A DNA stretch of 64,000 nt from Petasospora fabianii (taxonomy: Eukaryota; Ascomycota; Saccharomycetes; Phaffomycetales; Wickerhamomycetaceae). Below are positions 37,502 to 46,339 of this stretch, piece by piece. Position 1 is the stretch's first letter; every line of letters starts with the position of its first letter. The stretch is from contig CP048720.1 in the NCBI GenBank assembly GCA_022641835.1, positions 682,001 to 746,000 on the forward strand, given 5' to 3'. Position numbers and translations under genes: made by a program. Below the pieces are notes generated by a model. The model was not told the origin of the DNA and did no database searches. It saw nothing but the letters and a program-made list of their open reading frames with translations.

Positions 37502-37779
37502 TCTGGCTAGTGCTCGTGAGAAAATCGTCCTATTTAGTATCGGACTCGTGTTTACAAGTCCCAATGTGATCCTGGAAGAATTTACTCGACGCACAACGAA
37601 CAACTCGAAGAGATAAAATCACGAACTCCACGTTCATTATGTCAACTGTGGCGTTGATGTGGCTGGAGCCGTGGCTGGTGAGAAGTGGTGTCTGGGTGTA
37701 GTGCAGATTCTAATTTTGATGCGATGAGCTACTCCGATCTCTTTGGTAGAGGTGCCTTTTTCAGAGACTACAGGCACTC

Positions 37780-39609
37780 ATGTCGAATACTTCGCTTCAG
37801 AACGCGGAGAAGGTTATCCAGTGGATTAAATCCAACGATGGATTTTGGGACGAGGCCGCCTTGGAGCTTCGTCAGTCTCCACTTGGCGGAGTCGGAGTCT
37901 TCGCCAAAGAGAACATGGACCCGTCTATCGAGAACCGTGTTCTTCTACGTCTGCACAAGGACACCCTTTTGTCATTTCAGAAGTCATATGTTGCTAATCT
38001 GATCATTGAAGAACAAATAGAGGGTGCACTTGCCCTGGTGTTGGCATTCATCTATGAGAAACACAAGCTAGAAGAATCACCATGGAAAGATTACATCTCT
38101 ACAATCGACTATATTGACTCCAAGGGGAAGCCGATTCTTCCACCATCACTGTGGAAGAATAACCAGAAGTTAATGCTCCAAGGAACCGAACTTGAAATGA
38201 TGGGTGCACTTGATGAATCCGAGAACCAGGACGCATTCGAGAGGGCATGCACTTTCGCTATCAACCAACATGAGTCCAGTGGTGGTGCTATTGAGATCCC
38301 GTATGAATTGGACATTGTTGGTAAGGAGGACGACGAAGTCAAGGAAAGATATGAACACTTTATCGCTATCAGCCATGCTGTTGCCTCAAGGGATTTCGAG
38401 ATTGATGAATTCCATCAGGTTGCCTTATGCCCCGGTGCTGACTTGTTCAATCATGAGATTAGAAACAATGTCAGATTCGAGAGCTACTTTGAGGTTTGTG
38501 TTATGTGTGGTGCTCTAGCTTGTGACCATGTTGGTCTTCCAGAGGATAATGAGGGACCTGACGATGAAATGATGTCAGACGATGAGGAAGAGGATGAAAA
38601 TGAGAATGAGAGCGATCCAGGTAGTGAAGTAGAGGATCATGAAAAGCTTGAGGAGCACGACAGTGATCCAGAACATTCAAATTCAGAACTAGATGATGGG
38701 GATGAGGCTGGTGTGGGACCAGAAGAAAACAGTGAAGAAGAGGAAGAAGAAGAGGAAGAAGAAGAGGAAGAAGTTTTCGATGGCCCAATCGAGGACTTCA
38801 TTACACACATTGAGGCTCAGTTTGAGAAAGAAAAGGAGGAAATGAAGCAGGAACAAGAGCAAGAAGATGCTAAGTATCCGGGCCCAAAACTGAACATCCA
38901 TGACCTTAACAAGACTCCACATCCAGATGAATGCTGTGACATCGTGCTTCACAAGAAGGTGTCTGCTGGTGATGAGCTTTTCAACACATACGGAGACTTC
39001 AGTAACACCATCCTTCTTTCGAAGTATGGGTTTGTCATTCCAGGAAATGTCAATGACACTGTGAGTCTGGGGTTGCAAATTTTGAAGCTCAAGAAGAAGA
39101 AACAGTTCTCTAGACACTTCCAATGGTGGGAAGAAGCCGGTTATGACATCATGAGGGAGTACATCAACAAGAAGAGCAAGCATCATCACGATCATGAAGA
39201 CGGCTGCGAAGAAGGCTGTGAAGATGGTTGCCAAGATGGCTGCTGTGACGATGAAGAAGAAGACGATGAAGTTCCAAGCTGGTCCATGGAGATGAGGCTG
39301 CTGAACAATGGTGAGCCAAGTCCATTGACTTTTGCCCTACTGAAGCTGCTCTCTTTCAACGCTCCGGAGTTGCACAAGTTCTTGCAAAAGAAGACCAAGA
39401 TCAACTTACAGCTACTCACCACCAATGGATCCAAGGCATACAAGATGCTTGCAGAACTGGTTGATTCTAGAGAGAAGCTATATGCTGATATGGACTTCAA
39501 AAAGTTTGCAAAGAAGGGTGGATATAGAGAGAAGCTTGCTGCGCAGTTGGTTTTGGATGAGCTTTCCATCATCAAAAGAGCCAAGAATGTGATTAAGAAG
39601 CAGCTTTAA
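37780..39609 (+). CDS. SET-domain protein-lysine methyltransferase (EFM1-like)
   Basis: 609 residues. A split SET domain: ESPLGG-type start (RQSPLGGVGVFAKENM near 31-46), SRDFEIDEFHQVALCPGADLFNHE around 205-228, and DECCDIVLHKKVSAGDELFNTYGDFSN around 385-411 followed by LLSKYGFVIPG. This order matches the yeast Rkm/Efm class that methylates translation factors and ribosomal proteins; it looks closest to Efm1 (eEF1A Lys30). A very acidic insert (about 260-340, Glu runs) interrupts the domain, and an acidic Cys-rich block at about 468-497 (DGCEEGCEDGCQDGCCDD) lies in the C-terminal substrate-binding region. SAM-dependent catalysis is inferred from family. Confidence 0.85.
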   Translation: MSNTSLQNAEKVIQWIKSNDGFWDEAALELRQSPLGGVGVFAKENMDPSIENRVLLRLHKDTLLSFQKSYVANLIIEEQIEGALALVLAFIYEKHKLEESPWKDYISTIDYIDSKGKPILPPSLWKNNQKLMLQGTELEMMGALDESENQDAFERACTFAINQHESSGGAIEIPYELDIVGKEDDEVKERYEHFIAISHAVASRDFEIDEFHQVALCPGADLFNHEIRNNVRFESYFEVCVMCGALACDHVGLPEDNEGPDDEMMSDDEEEDENENESDPGSEVEDHEKLEEHDSDPEHSNSELDDGDEAGVGPEENSEEEEEEEEEEEEEVFDGPIEDFITHIEAQFEKEKEEMKQEQEQEDAKYPGPKLNIHDLNKTPHPDECCDIVLHKKVSAGDELFNTYGDFSNTILLSKYGFVIPGNVNDTVSLGLQILKLKKKKQFSRHFQWWEEAGYDIMREYINKKSKHHHDHEDGCEEGCEDGCQDGCCDDEEEDDEVPSWSMEMRLLNNGEPSPLTFALLKLLSFNAPELHKFLQKKTKINLQLLTTNGSKAYKMLAELVDSREKLYADMDFKKFAKKGGYREKLAAQLVLDELSIIKRAKNVIKKQL

Positions 39610-39841
39610 TGACAGTTTACGAGTGCATATATCATGCTTTGTCTAGAAACATGTGTAAAAGTAGTAGTAGCGCGAGACGAGGTGTCCTGCAGGATAATCG
39701 AAACATCAAACCTGGCATAGTTACAATAAGCAACAGACTAACAGACGTAACAATAAAATGGTTTTATAAACTTATAAACTGTAGGTGAACTAATATACAA
39801 AGAATCATATCACTCTGGTTTCAAAGGTACGCAAGACATGA

Positions 39842-41475
39842 TTAACAAATAGTGCACGAGCCGAATTTGCTAGTTTTGTCATCCTTCTTCTCTTCAACCT
39901 TCTCCCCTTTCTTCTCCTCCTCCTTCTTCTCCGTCTTCTCGTCAACAGCATCAGTGAGCTTGTCTGGAACGTCAACTTCCTTATCAGCACTCTTGGTGAT
40001 ACCCTTAGCTGTCAAGAAATCAAACACACCTTCAGTAGCATAGGAGTCGATGAAATTGTAAAAGGCGTTGAACACGTTCTCGGTAACCTCCTCCTTGTAA
40101 ATCTTATCGTAGATGTGTTTCATCTTGAAAGCCTGCATCTTCTCCTCATACTTGGAGAACTCCAATGGGTTGTACCCAAAGTCGTTGAGACGCTGGTTGT
40201 AACCAGAGTAGACTGGTTGTTCGAGCAACAGACCTAGAGCTGGGGCCTTTGGGATGTTCACTTTATCAGCATTGAAACACTGGGTGATTCTCTCCACAGG
40301 ACAACCGGTACGTGTCACGAGGGAAGCCATGGCAATCATCTTTCTGATCTGGTGAAGCATGAAGGATTGACCGTGGATCTTGATGGAGCACCACTCAGTC
40401 TGATCAATGACAAATGGATCGGAAACGGTAATCTCCTTCATGTAACGACCAGCACTTGGGTCCTTGAAGTGTTTACCCAAGGTGAAGTTGTGGAAGTTGT
40501 GGTGACCCAGGTAGACAGCCATGGCGTCTCTCATAACAGTGAGCTTCTCCTGTGAGACACGGTATTCACGCTTGGCGTTGTACTCAATGTTTTTGAACTT
40601 CTTAACGAGACGAACGGTATCATAGTCAGATTCGTACTCCTCAACAGAAGTTGGCTTCCATTCAGCGATACGCTCCATCTCCTCCTCGGTGAAGTTAGCC
40701 TCTTTAACAAGTTGCTCGTACTTCTCCCAGAACTTGGCACTCTCCTCATCTGGTCTAGTGATACCCGGGTTCAGTTTCTCCTGCTCAATGATCTGCTTGG
40801 CAAGGAAGGAACCTGGTTTTGGGGCAATGAAAGCATATGTTGGGATTAAGTACTCGTAAACCCTGGAACTGCACATCTTACGACAGTCGAAAGCCTTGTT
40901 AGTCTTCTCAATACCCCAAACACGGATCTGGTCTGGAAGCTGCTTGTTGATGTTCTCCACAGTGGCCTCCTCGCCAGCCTCGTCAATCACGAGCTTGAGA
41001 GAGACGACATTACCAGCAGCATGGACACCCTTATCAGTTCTGGCAGCACGGATGAGACCGGACTTCTTTGGGTCATCAGCGTTGTATGGCGAGATGGCAC
41101 CGGCCTTGACAAAGGCGTCAAAGAGCTCACCTTCAATGGTCTTGTGTGGAGGATTAAGCTGCATACCATGATATCCTGTACCACAGTAGCCCACCATGAC
41201 AGCAACCTTCTTCTTTGGCTTTTTGACGATTGGCTTTCCTTCAGCATCGAGCAGAGGAGCACGTGGAGTGGTGTCAAAGTTTATGCGGTTTCTAAAGGTG
41301 TTAGTAGCCTGTTTGTGACTCTGATGAATAGAGGACATACCCACTCTTGCTTCTGCTTCTTGGATCCCTTGCGGTCGTCCCAGTCGGCCTTGCGGGCCTT
41401 GGTCCACTTGGAGCGCTGACCGCGCTGAACAGACTGCGCAGACTGTTCGTCAGAGCCCTGAGCATCGGTGGCCAT
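39842..41475 (-). CDS. PUS1: tRNA pseudouridine synthase PUS1, two exons
   Basis: Exon 1 runs 41475 to 41345 and exon 2 41291 to 39842 in my preferred model, giving 526 residues. Exon 1 encodes the conserved basic N-terminus (RSKWTKARKADWDD, compare SKLTKARKADFDD in yeast Pus1). Exon 2 holds KKVAVMVGYCGTGYHGMQ and the catalytic motif RAARTDKGVHA with D130. FDCRKMCSSRVYEYLIPTYAF, GHHNFHNFTLGKHF and SFMLHQIRKMIAMASL follow. Pus1 makes pseudouridine at several tRNA positions and in U2 snRNA. The C-terminal Lys/Glu-rich tail varies between species. The intron is entered separately because its donor site is ambiguous: the consensus donor GTATGT would break the frame, while GTGGGT four bases earlier keeps it. 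Confidence 0.9.
41292..41344 (-). other. PUS1 intron with overlapping donor sites
   Basis: 53 bp between donor GTGGGT (41344-41339) and acceptor TTTAG (ends 41292). The branch point CTACTAAC lies at about 41308-41301, only about eight bases before the AG. The in-frame donor overlaps a perfect GTATGT at 41340-41335. Using GTATGT with the same acceptor gives a frameshift and an early stop. An ATG inside the GTATGT (41338) is in frame with exon 2. Confidence 0.7.
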
Positions 41476-41523
41476 CGTGAACAGTTTGTGTTTGGTGACC
41501 AACAAGGGGAAGAGATGAAGAAG

Positions 41524-41531
41524 GAGATGAG
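41524..41531 (+). promoter_or_regulatory. PAC-like GAGATGAG in the PUS1/NIP7 divergent promoter
   Basis: GAGATGAG at 41524-41531 on the plus strand, with a second copy on the reverse strand at 41615-41622 (CTCATCTC) next to an A-rich tract. Both differ by one base from the PAC core GCGATGAG. NIP7 is a ribosome-biogenesis gene, and UTP10 carries the same variant. Confidence 0.35.
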
Positions 41532-41647
41532 CCCCGAGGTCCGATGGCTCGCGCTTGTTGGAAATTTTTAGTGGTGTTCGGGTGTGGTGGAGAGCTCATA
41601 AAAAAAATTCAGAGCTCATCTCTGGGGAGTAATAAGTGAAGCATTGG

Positions 41648-41680
41648 ATGGAGGTATATCAGCAAGACCATACGCCATGA
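41648..41680 (+). promoter_or_regulatory. uORF whose stop overlaps the NIP7 AUG (ATGA)
   Basis: ATG 41648 opens a 10-codon frame (MEVYQQDHTP) ending with TGA at 41678-41680, which overlaps the NIP7 ATG (41677-41679) as ATGA. It would be translated only if the transcript starts upstream of 41648; the divergent promoter is only 200 bp long, so this is uncertain. Confidence 0.4.
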
Positions 41681-42222
41681 GACCACTCACCGAGGAGGAG
41701 ACCAAGGTCGTTTTCGAGAAACTTGCCAACTACATCGGACGCAACATCGCGTACCTCGTTGATAACAAGGAGGACCCACACGTTTTCCGTCTCCAGAAGG
41801 ACCGTGTCTATTACGTCTCGGACAAAGTTTCAAAGTTTGCCACATCGGTAGCTCGTCCAAACCTGATGTCCGTCGGTGTGTGTATTGGAAAGTTCACAAA
41901 GTCTGGAAAGTTCAAGATTCACGTTACAGCACTGCCCGTGCTCTCACAGTACGCAAAGTACAAGATCTGGATCAAGCCAAATGGAGAGATGCCATACCTC
42001 TACGGTAACCACGTTCTCAAGGCCCATGTCGGTAGAATGTCTGATGATATCCCAGAGCACGCCGGTGTGATAATCTACTCCATGTCCGATGTCCCACTCG
42101 GTTTTGGTGTCTCTGCCAAGTCCACTGTCGAGTCCAGAAACTTGCAGCCAACCGCCATCGTTGCCTTTAGACAGGCCGATATCGGTGAGTACTTGAGAGA
42201 GGAGGACACTCTTTTCACTTAA
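41677..42222 (+). CDS. NIP7: 60S ribosome biogenesis protein NIP7
   Basis: 181 residues, the same length as S. cerevisiae Nip7, starting MRPLTEEETKVVFEKLANYIG at ATG 41677. Nip7 acts in nucleolar pre-60S maturation and 27S pre-rRNA processing with Nop8. The C-terminal PUA domain (about 95-175) contains KYKIWIKPNGEMPYLYGNHV, KAHVGRMSDDIPEHAG and VPLGFGVSAKST. The C-terminus DIGEYLREEDTLFT is conserved. Divergent from PUS1 across about 200 bp. Confidence 0.97.
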   Translation: MRPLTEEETKVVFEKLANYIGRNIAYLVDNKEDPHVFRLQKDRVYYVSDKVSKFATSVARPNLMSVGVCIGKFTKSGKFKIHVTALPVLSQYAKYKIWIKPNGEMPYLYGNHVLKAHVGRMSDDIPEHAGVIIYSMSDVPLGFGVSAKSTVESRNLQPTAIVAFRQADIGEYLREEDTLFT

Positions 42223-42336
42223 TGACCCCCCTTATATTTTCTTGCATACGGTGTGTTTTGATTTTGTACAATAGATGAATCTTGTTAATGGCATACATAC
42301 TTTTTTATTCCGTAGAGCTTTTCTTGTCTCTTTTTG

Positions 42337-43719
42337 TCACTCTGTACGAGCCTTCTTTGCCTGTGGACCCTCATCATCATCACTACCACTATCAGCATGA
42401 TCGTCATTGTTATCTTCACCATTACCGTTTGCATGGTCGTCATCGTTGTCACTGTCATCATCACCATCTTCAGCATATGTTGGCATCTCCTCCGGCCCAT
42501 CATCTGCAGGCGTGCTTCTGTGCTTTGGTTGTATAGGTGGGATGAAGTTTGGATTCTGTCTCTTCTCCCTTTCAAGTTCACGCTGGTGCCACATATGTTC
42601 AATCTCTGGTGCTATTTCAATCAATTGCTCTTTGGTTATAGCAACTTTTATACTCTGTAACACACTTTTAACAACATTAACATGGTTTCCATTTGTCTTA
42701 TCATCACGGAATCTCAAAATGTGCCATTCATCACCCTCCTTGTTACACTCCGCAATACGTTCCTCTAACGGCTGCTCCAGTGCTTTGAGCTTTTCCCATT
42801 CCTCTGGCGTTACACTGAGATCAGCAAAGTAGGTGTATGTGGACTCACCTCTCGAGTTATCACCGTGCCAGACGTGGAGTTCAATAGTTGGTTGAGCATC
42901 ATAGTTCGGATAAGTACGATCTGGATCACGCTCATCAACGTCTTCATCGACATACACCGGGATATTCAAATGTATCCTGAAATCGATTGTGTTCTCCTCT
43001 GCCGGTTTCCACTTGAGAAGCGTTGGGTCTGTTCCAAAAATGTATGGTGTCTCGCAGCATGTGAAGATGAGACCATCAGAGATGTGACCCAAGTATTTAA
43101 GTTGATCAAAAAGCTTTGGAAGTTTGTAACTTGGATGCATTGGCTTCACATTGAGTTTGAATGGGAAAACTTCGCATTCCTTGGGATGGTTCGATCTTAG
43201 TTTGAAATATGGTTTGAAGAATTCCTGGTCAAGATATCCAAGTCTCTTGTGAAGAGGCTTAGCGGTGAGATTGAGTTGGTTAATGGCAAGACAGTCAAAC
43301 ATGAGATATCTCAACTCTTTAACTCCTGTGTTTGGGTTCTTGGATAGCACAAGCTCACCATCGATAATGGTTCCGTTGTGACATGTGTTCTCGTCTTGGT
43401 TGTACAATGGGAAGTGGAAATTTGGTACACGGTAGAACTGGTTCTCTCGCGTGATGAGGAACACTGCCTCGTTGCCCTCTGGATCGAGAATGCAAAACAT
43501 GAGACATCTTAGTCCATCTGTCTTTTCACAGACGAAATAGTCACGACGCTCGAGATTCTCCTCGATGTGTGATGCTTGAAAGGACACTGGTTGAGATCCA
43601 GGAAAATGTGTACCCCTCTTGCCCAAAATTCTACTGATTTCCATCTGTAGCTCTTTGGCGATGGACTCCGGCATGAGGTCACCGGGAATCTGAGGCGACT
43701 CTCTATCTGCGTCGAACAT
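42337..43719 (-). CDS. CEG1: mRNA capping enzyme guanylyltransferase CEG1
   Basis: 460 residues from ATG 43719 (S. cerevisiae Ceg1 459). It transfers GMP to the 5' diphosphate of nascent pol II transcripts, in complex with triphosphatase Cet1. Active-site lysine K66 lies in EKTDGLR (motif I KxDGxR). Other nucleotidyltransferase motifs are present: NGTIIDGELV (III), DGLIFTCCETPY (IV) and LLKWKPAEENTIDF (V). The OB fold follows, ending near residue 390. The last about 60 residues are acidic and Asn/Asp-rich and then basic, a disordered tail. It converges with NIP7 and is divergent from BUR1. Confidence 0.96.
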   Translation of the reverse strand: MFDADRESPQIPGDLMPESIAKELQMEISRILGKRGTHFPGSQPVSFQASHIEENLERRDYFVCEKTDGLRCLMFCILDPEGNEAVFLITRENQFYRVPNFHFPLYNQDENTCHNGTIIDGELVLSKNPNTGVKELRYLMFDCLAINQLNLTAKPLHKRLGYLDQEFFKPYFKLRSNHPKECEVFPFKLNVKPMHPSYKLPKLFDQLKYLGHISDGLIFTCCETPYIFGTDPTLLKWKPAEENTIDFRIHLNIPVYVDEDVDERDPDRTYPNYDAQPTIELHVWHGDNSRGESTYTYFADLSVTPEEWEKLKALEQPLEERIAECNKEGDEWHILRFRDDKTNGNHVNVVKSVLQSIKVAITKEQLIEIAPEIEHMWHQRELEREKRQNPNFIPPIQPKHRSTPADDGPEEMPTYAEDGDDDSDNDDDHANGNGEDNNDDHADSGSDDDEGPQAKKARTE

Positions 43720-44145
43720 TGGTGTGTTGTGGGCGATATGTGGGTGTCTGTGATGTATGCCCAATTGGTGGATGATTGATATGTAGTTAGTTCATGTCAA
43801 TGTTGGTCTGTTTTTTTTTTTGGGCTAACGCCTTTGGCTTTAGCGTTGACGAGAGCGAGACACAAGTTTCAGCTTGAATACTGAGAAGAAACAGTACCCT
43901 TACACCATTGAAACATATATAATCAAATTAATCAACTTAACCTTATCTCCCTAGCCCAAATGAGCTTACTCCAGAGAGAATAAGAGAAGAGAAACTAATC
44001 GCGAAACGGGTTACCCGGCCTCTAGAGAGATATATCGAGCGCCGCTCTGGGAGATTAAGAAGAAGAAGGCAACTAGCCTTTTGACACTTACAGCTCGGAC
44101 AACTGCGCTTAGACCACTCAAGCCCACGTCACCATACTCAGCAGC
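43720..44145. other. Divergent promoter region CEG1/BUR1
   Basis: 426 bp with an 11-T tract near 43811-43821 that could serve as a nucleosome-excluding element for both genes. TATA-like sequences occur (ATATATAATC near 43915; GATATATCG near 44030). No ORF with coding character. Confidence 0.4.
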
Positions 44146-45996
44146 ATGCCCATGGCCCTAAACCGTCGTGGAGCTGCCTCCAAGCCCAAGGCTGCCCCAG
44201 CCAAGAGCTTCTCTGGCATGGCGACTCACAACGCCTACCACTTTGAGAAGAAACTCGGAGAGGGAACCTTTGGTATCGTCTACAAGGGCGAAAAGACCTC
44301 TGAGCGCAAGCTTGTGGCAGTAAAGCGTATCCTTCAGAGAGACATTGGTGACACTTTCCCCATCACTGCTTTTAGAGAGATCACCATACTTCGTCGACTC
44401 CGAAACGACTATCTTGTTGAGCTCGTTGATGTCATCGTTGACAAGCCAGGCCCCACTGAGGAGAAAACAGACCTTGTTGGGAAGGGTGGGAAGGCATTTT
44501 ATCTCGTATTCCCTTATATGTCATATGATCTCACAGGAATTTTACAAAATGACAAGATTACACTTACAGTATCCGACAACAAGTCCATCATGATGCAGCT
44601 CTTCAAGGGTCTCCACTTCATGCACAGCAAAAACTTCCTTCATCGTGATATCAAGGCCTCCAACATTCTCATCAACTCTAATGGTCTTCTCAAAATTGGA
44701 GATTTTGGTCTTGCAAGATCCTTCAATCCACCAGCTTTGACCAAGAACTCACCAGGAGGAGGACGTGACCAGTTGACAGAGGTTGTTATGACACGTTGGT
44801 ATCGTGCACCAGAGGTGCTGATCGGAAATAGACGATACACTACTGCTGTTGATCTTTGGGCTTGTGGTTGTATCTTGGGTGAGCTCTATGAGAAAAAACC
44901 TATCCTTCCCGGAAAGTCTGATGTGCAACAGGCATATGACATCTTTGCACTCGTTGGCTCACCGAACCAAAGAACCATGCCAGGAGTTGAAGACTTCTTG
45001 ACTAAATACCCGGGCATCACTCCATCCAGCAGCACTATTCGTCAAAGGTTTGAATCAAAGATGGGTCCAGAAGCTGCTGATCTCATGGAAAAGTTGATGC
45101 TCCTCGACGCGCAAAGAAGATACACAGCAGAGAAGGCACTTGAACACGAGTGGTTGACTTCAGTGGAACCACTTCCAACAGACAGGGTTAAAGTTGACTT
45201 CCCAGATTGTCACGAGGCAGACGTGATTTCAAAGAGACAACAAGAACCAAAATCAAGACCTTCATTACCACCTTCCAACCCTCAAACTGGTAATGCACCA
45301 AGACCTCTCCCTGCAGTACCAACATATGGCAGGGAGCCAGAGGTGTCACAAGTACCATCTGCTACAAGCGGGTTTTCACATCCACCTAGAGGTGCTCCTC
45401 CTGTACATGCTATGGCGAACGCTGACCCACAGGTTCCATTATCAGGACCACCTAATCCTTATGCAAACGTCAACGTACCTAAGAACACATTCCTTCCATC
45501 GAAAAAGAATGACACAAACGATAATGCTAACTCTTATGTCCCAAATAATTCATACAACTCCACGAACCAACCACATTACAACAAGGGTCATCCTCATCAT
45601 CACCAAAATCATCATAATGGTTATCGTGGGAACAGCAATAATGGCCCTCATAATCGAAATGACTATCACGGGCATTCATATGGGAACAACAGCTCATTAC
45701 CAAGACCTTCTGATCCTCTTCCACCTAGACCATACGGTGGTAACAGACCTTGGAGGGGTCCTGGGAATCCAAATCCCCATGGGCCTCCAAGACAAGGAAC
45801 ACATCACAACCAGTACTTCTCCCAGGGGAGAGGACCAACCGGCGATAGCTGGCAGCCAGGTAAGGATGAAGAACATGCGGGATATGGCTACAAGCGTCAG
45901 AGAGTTGGATCAGATGCTAACGGATACAACAAAAGACATGATAATGTTCGTTATGGGAACGGACCTAGAGGAGGTGAACTTCAATACGATGGCTAA
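44146..45996 (+). CDS. BUR1: CDK9-type kinase BUR1/SGV1
   Basis: 616 residues. Bur1, with cyclin Bur2, phosphorylates Spt5 and the pol II CTD linker and promotes elongation and H2B ubiquitination. Kinase domain about 30-340: glycine loop LGEGTFGIVYKG, PITAFREI helix (the PITALRE equivalent), and FLHRDIKASNILI. DFGLARSF and the T-loop LTEVVMTRWYRAPEVLIG follow, with the activating Thr before the RWYR. Leu225 in APEVL is encoded by CTG. The C-terminal 250 residues are Pro/Asn/His/Gly-rich and disordered, as in other Bur1 proteins. Two nearby ATGs (44146, 44152) could both start translation. Confidence 0.95.
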   Translation: MPMALNRRGAASKPKAAPAKSFSGMATHNAYHFEKKLGEGTFGIVYKGEKTSERKLVAVKRILQRDIGDTFPITAFREITILRRLRNDYLVELVDVIVDKPGPTEEKTDLVGKGGKAFYLVFPYMSYDLTGILQNDKITLTVSDNKSIMMQLFKGLHFMHSKNFLHRDIKASNILINSNGLLKIGDFGLARSFNPPALTKNSPGGGRDQLTEVVMTRWYRAPEVLIGNRRYTTAVDLWACGCILGELYEKKPILPGKSDVQQAYDIFALVGSPNQRTMPGVEDFLTKYPGITPSSSTIRQRFESKMGPEAADLMEKLMLLDAQRRYTAEKALEHEWLTSVEPLPTDRVKVDFPDCHEADVISKRQQEPKSRPSLPPSNPQTGNAPRPLPAVPTYGREPEVSQVPSATSGFSHPPRGAPPVHAMANADPQVPLSGPPNPYANVNVPKNTFLPSKKNDTNDNANSYVPNNSYNSTNQPHYNKGHPHHHQNHHNGYRGNSNNGPHNRNDYHGHSYGNNSSLPRPSDPLPPRPYGGNRPWRGPGNPNPHGPPRQGTHHNQYFSQGRGPTGDSWQPGKDEEHAGYGYKRQRVGSDANGYNKRHDNVRYGNGPRGGELQYDG

Positions 45997-46339
45997 TGTG
46001 CGATTAGAGATGGGCTTCTTTTCCAGCTCCATCTGCACTTTTTGTGATGACCAACGAAATTTTTTTTTACTGTAGATTGACACAGCTGACTTAACAAGTT
46101 CCTGATTGATCATAAAGATGGCCACCATGAATCTGCCAAAACTACACGGTCCCGCATCTATCTAATGTTTATGTTTCACCCGATATGGAAATTTTCGCGT
46201 CTTGATCGGTTCTTTGTTTAACTTTTGAAGGTGAGGATGAAATCTCTTAACCTGTTGCACATCCTAAGAGCCATTTAGAGACGGACAAGGGCAGTTCTTA
46301 TAGCCTGAGACTCTTTCCAAGAAGATTACAGACGATATC
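45997..46339. other. Intergenic, 343 bp, IPL1 promoter region
   Basis: Spacer between tandem BUR1 and IPL1. It contains CCCGATATGGAAAT near 46179-46192, which resembles an Mcm1 box, followed by TTTTCGCGTC, an MCB/SCB-like core. These would fit cell-cycle control of an Aurora kinase but are weak matches. No ORF. Confidence 0.35.
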
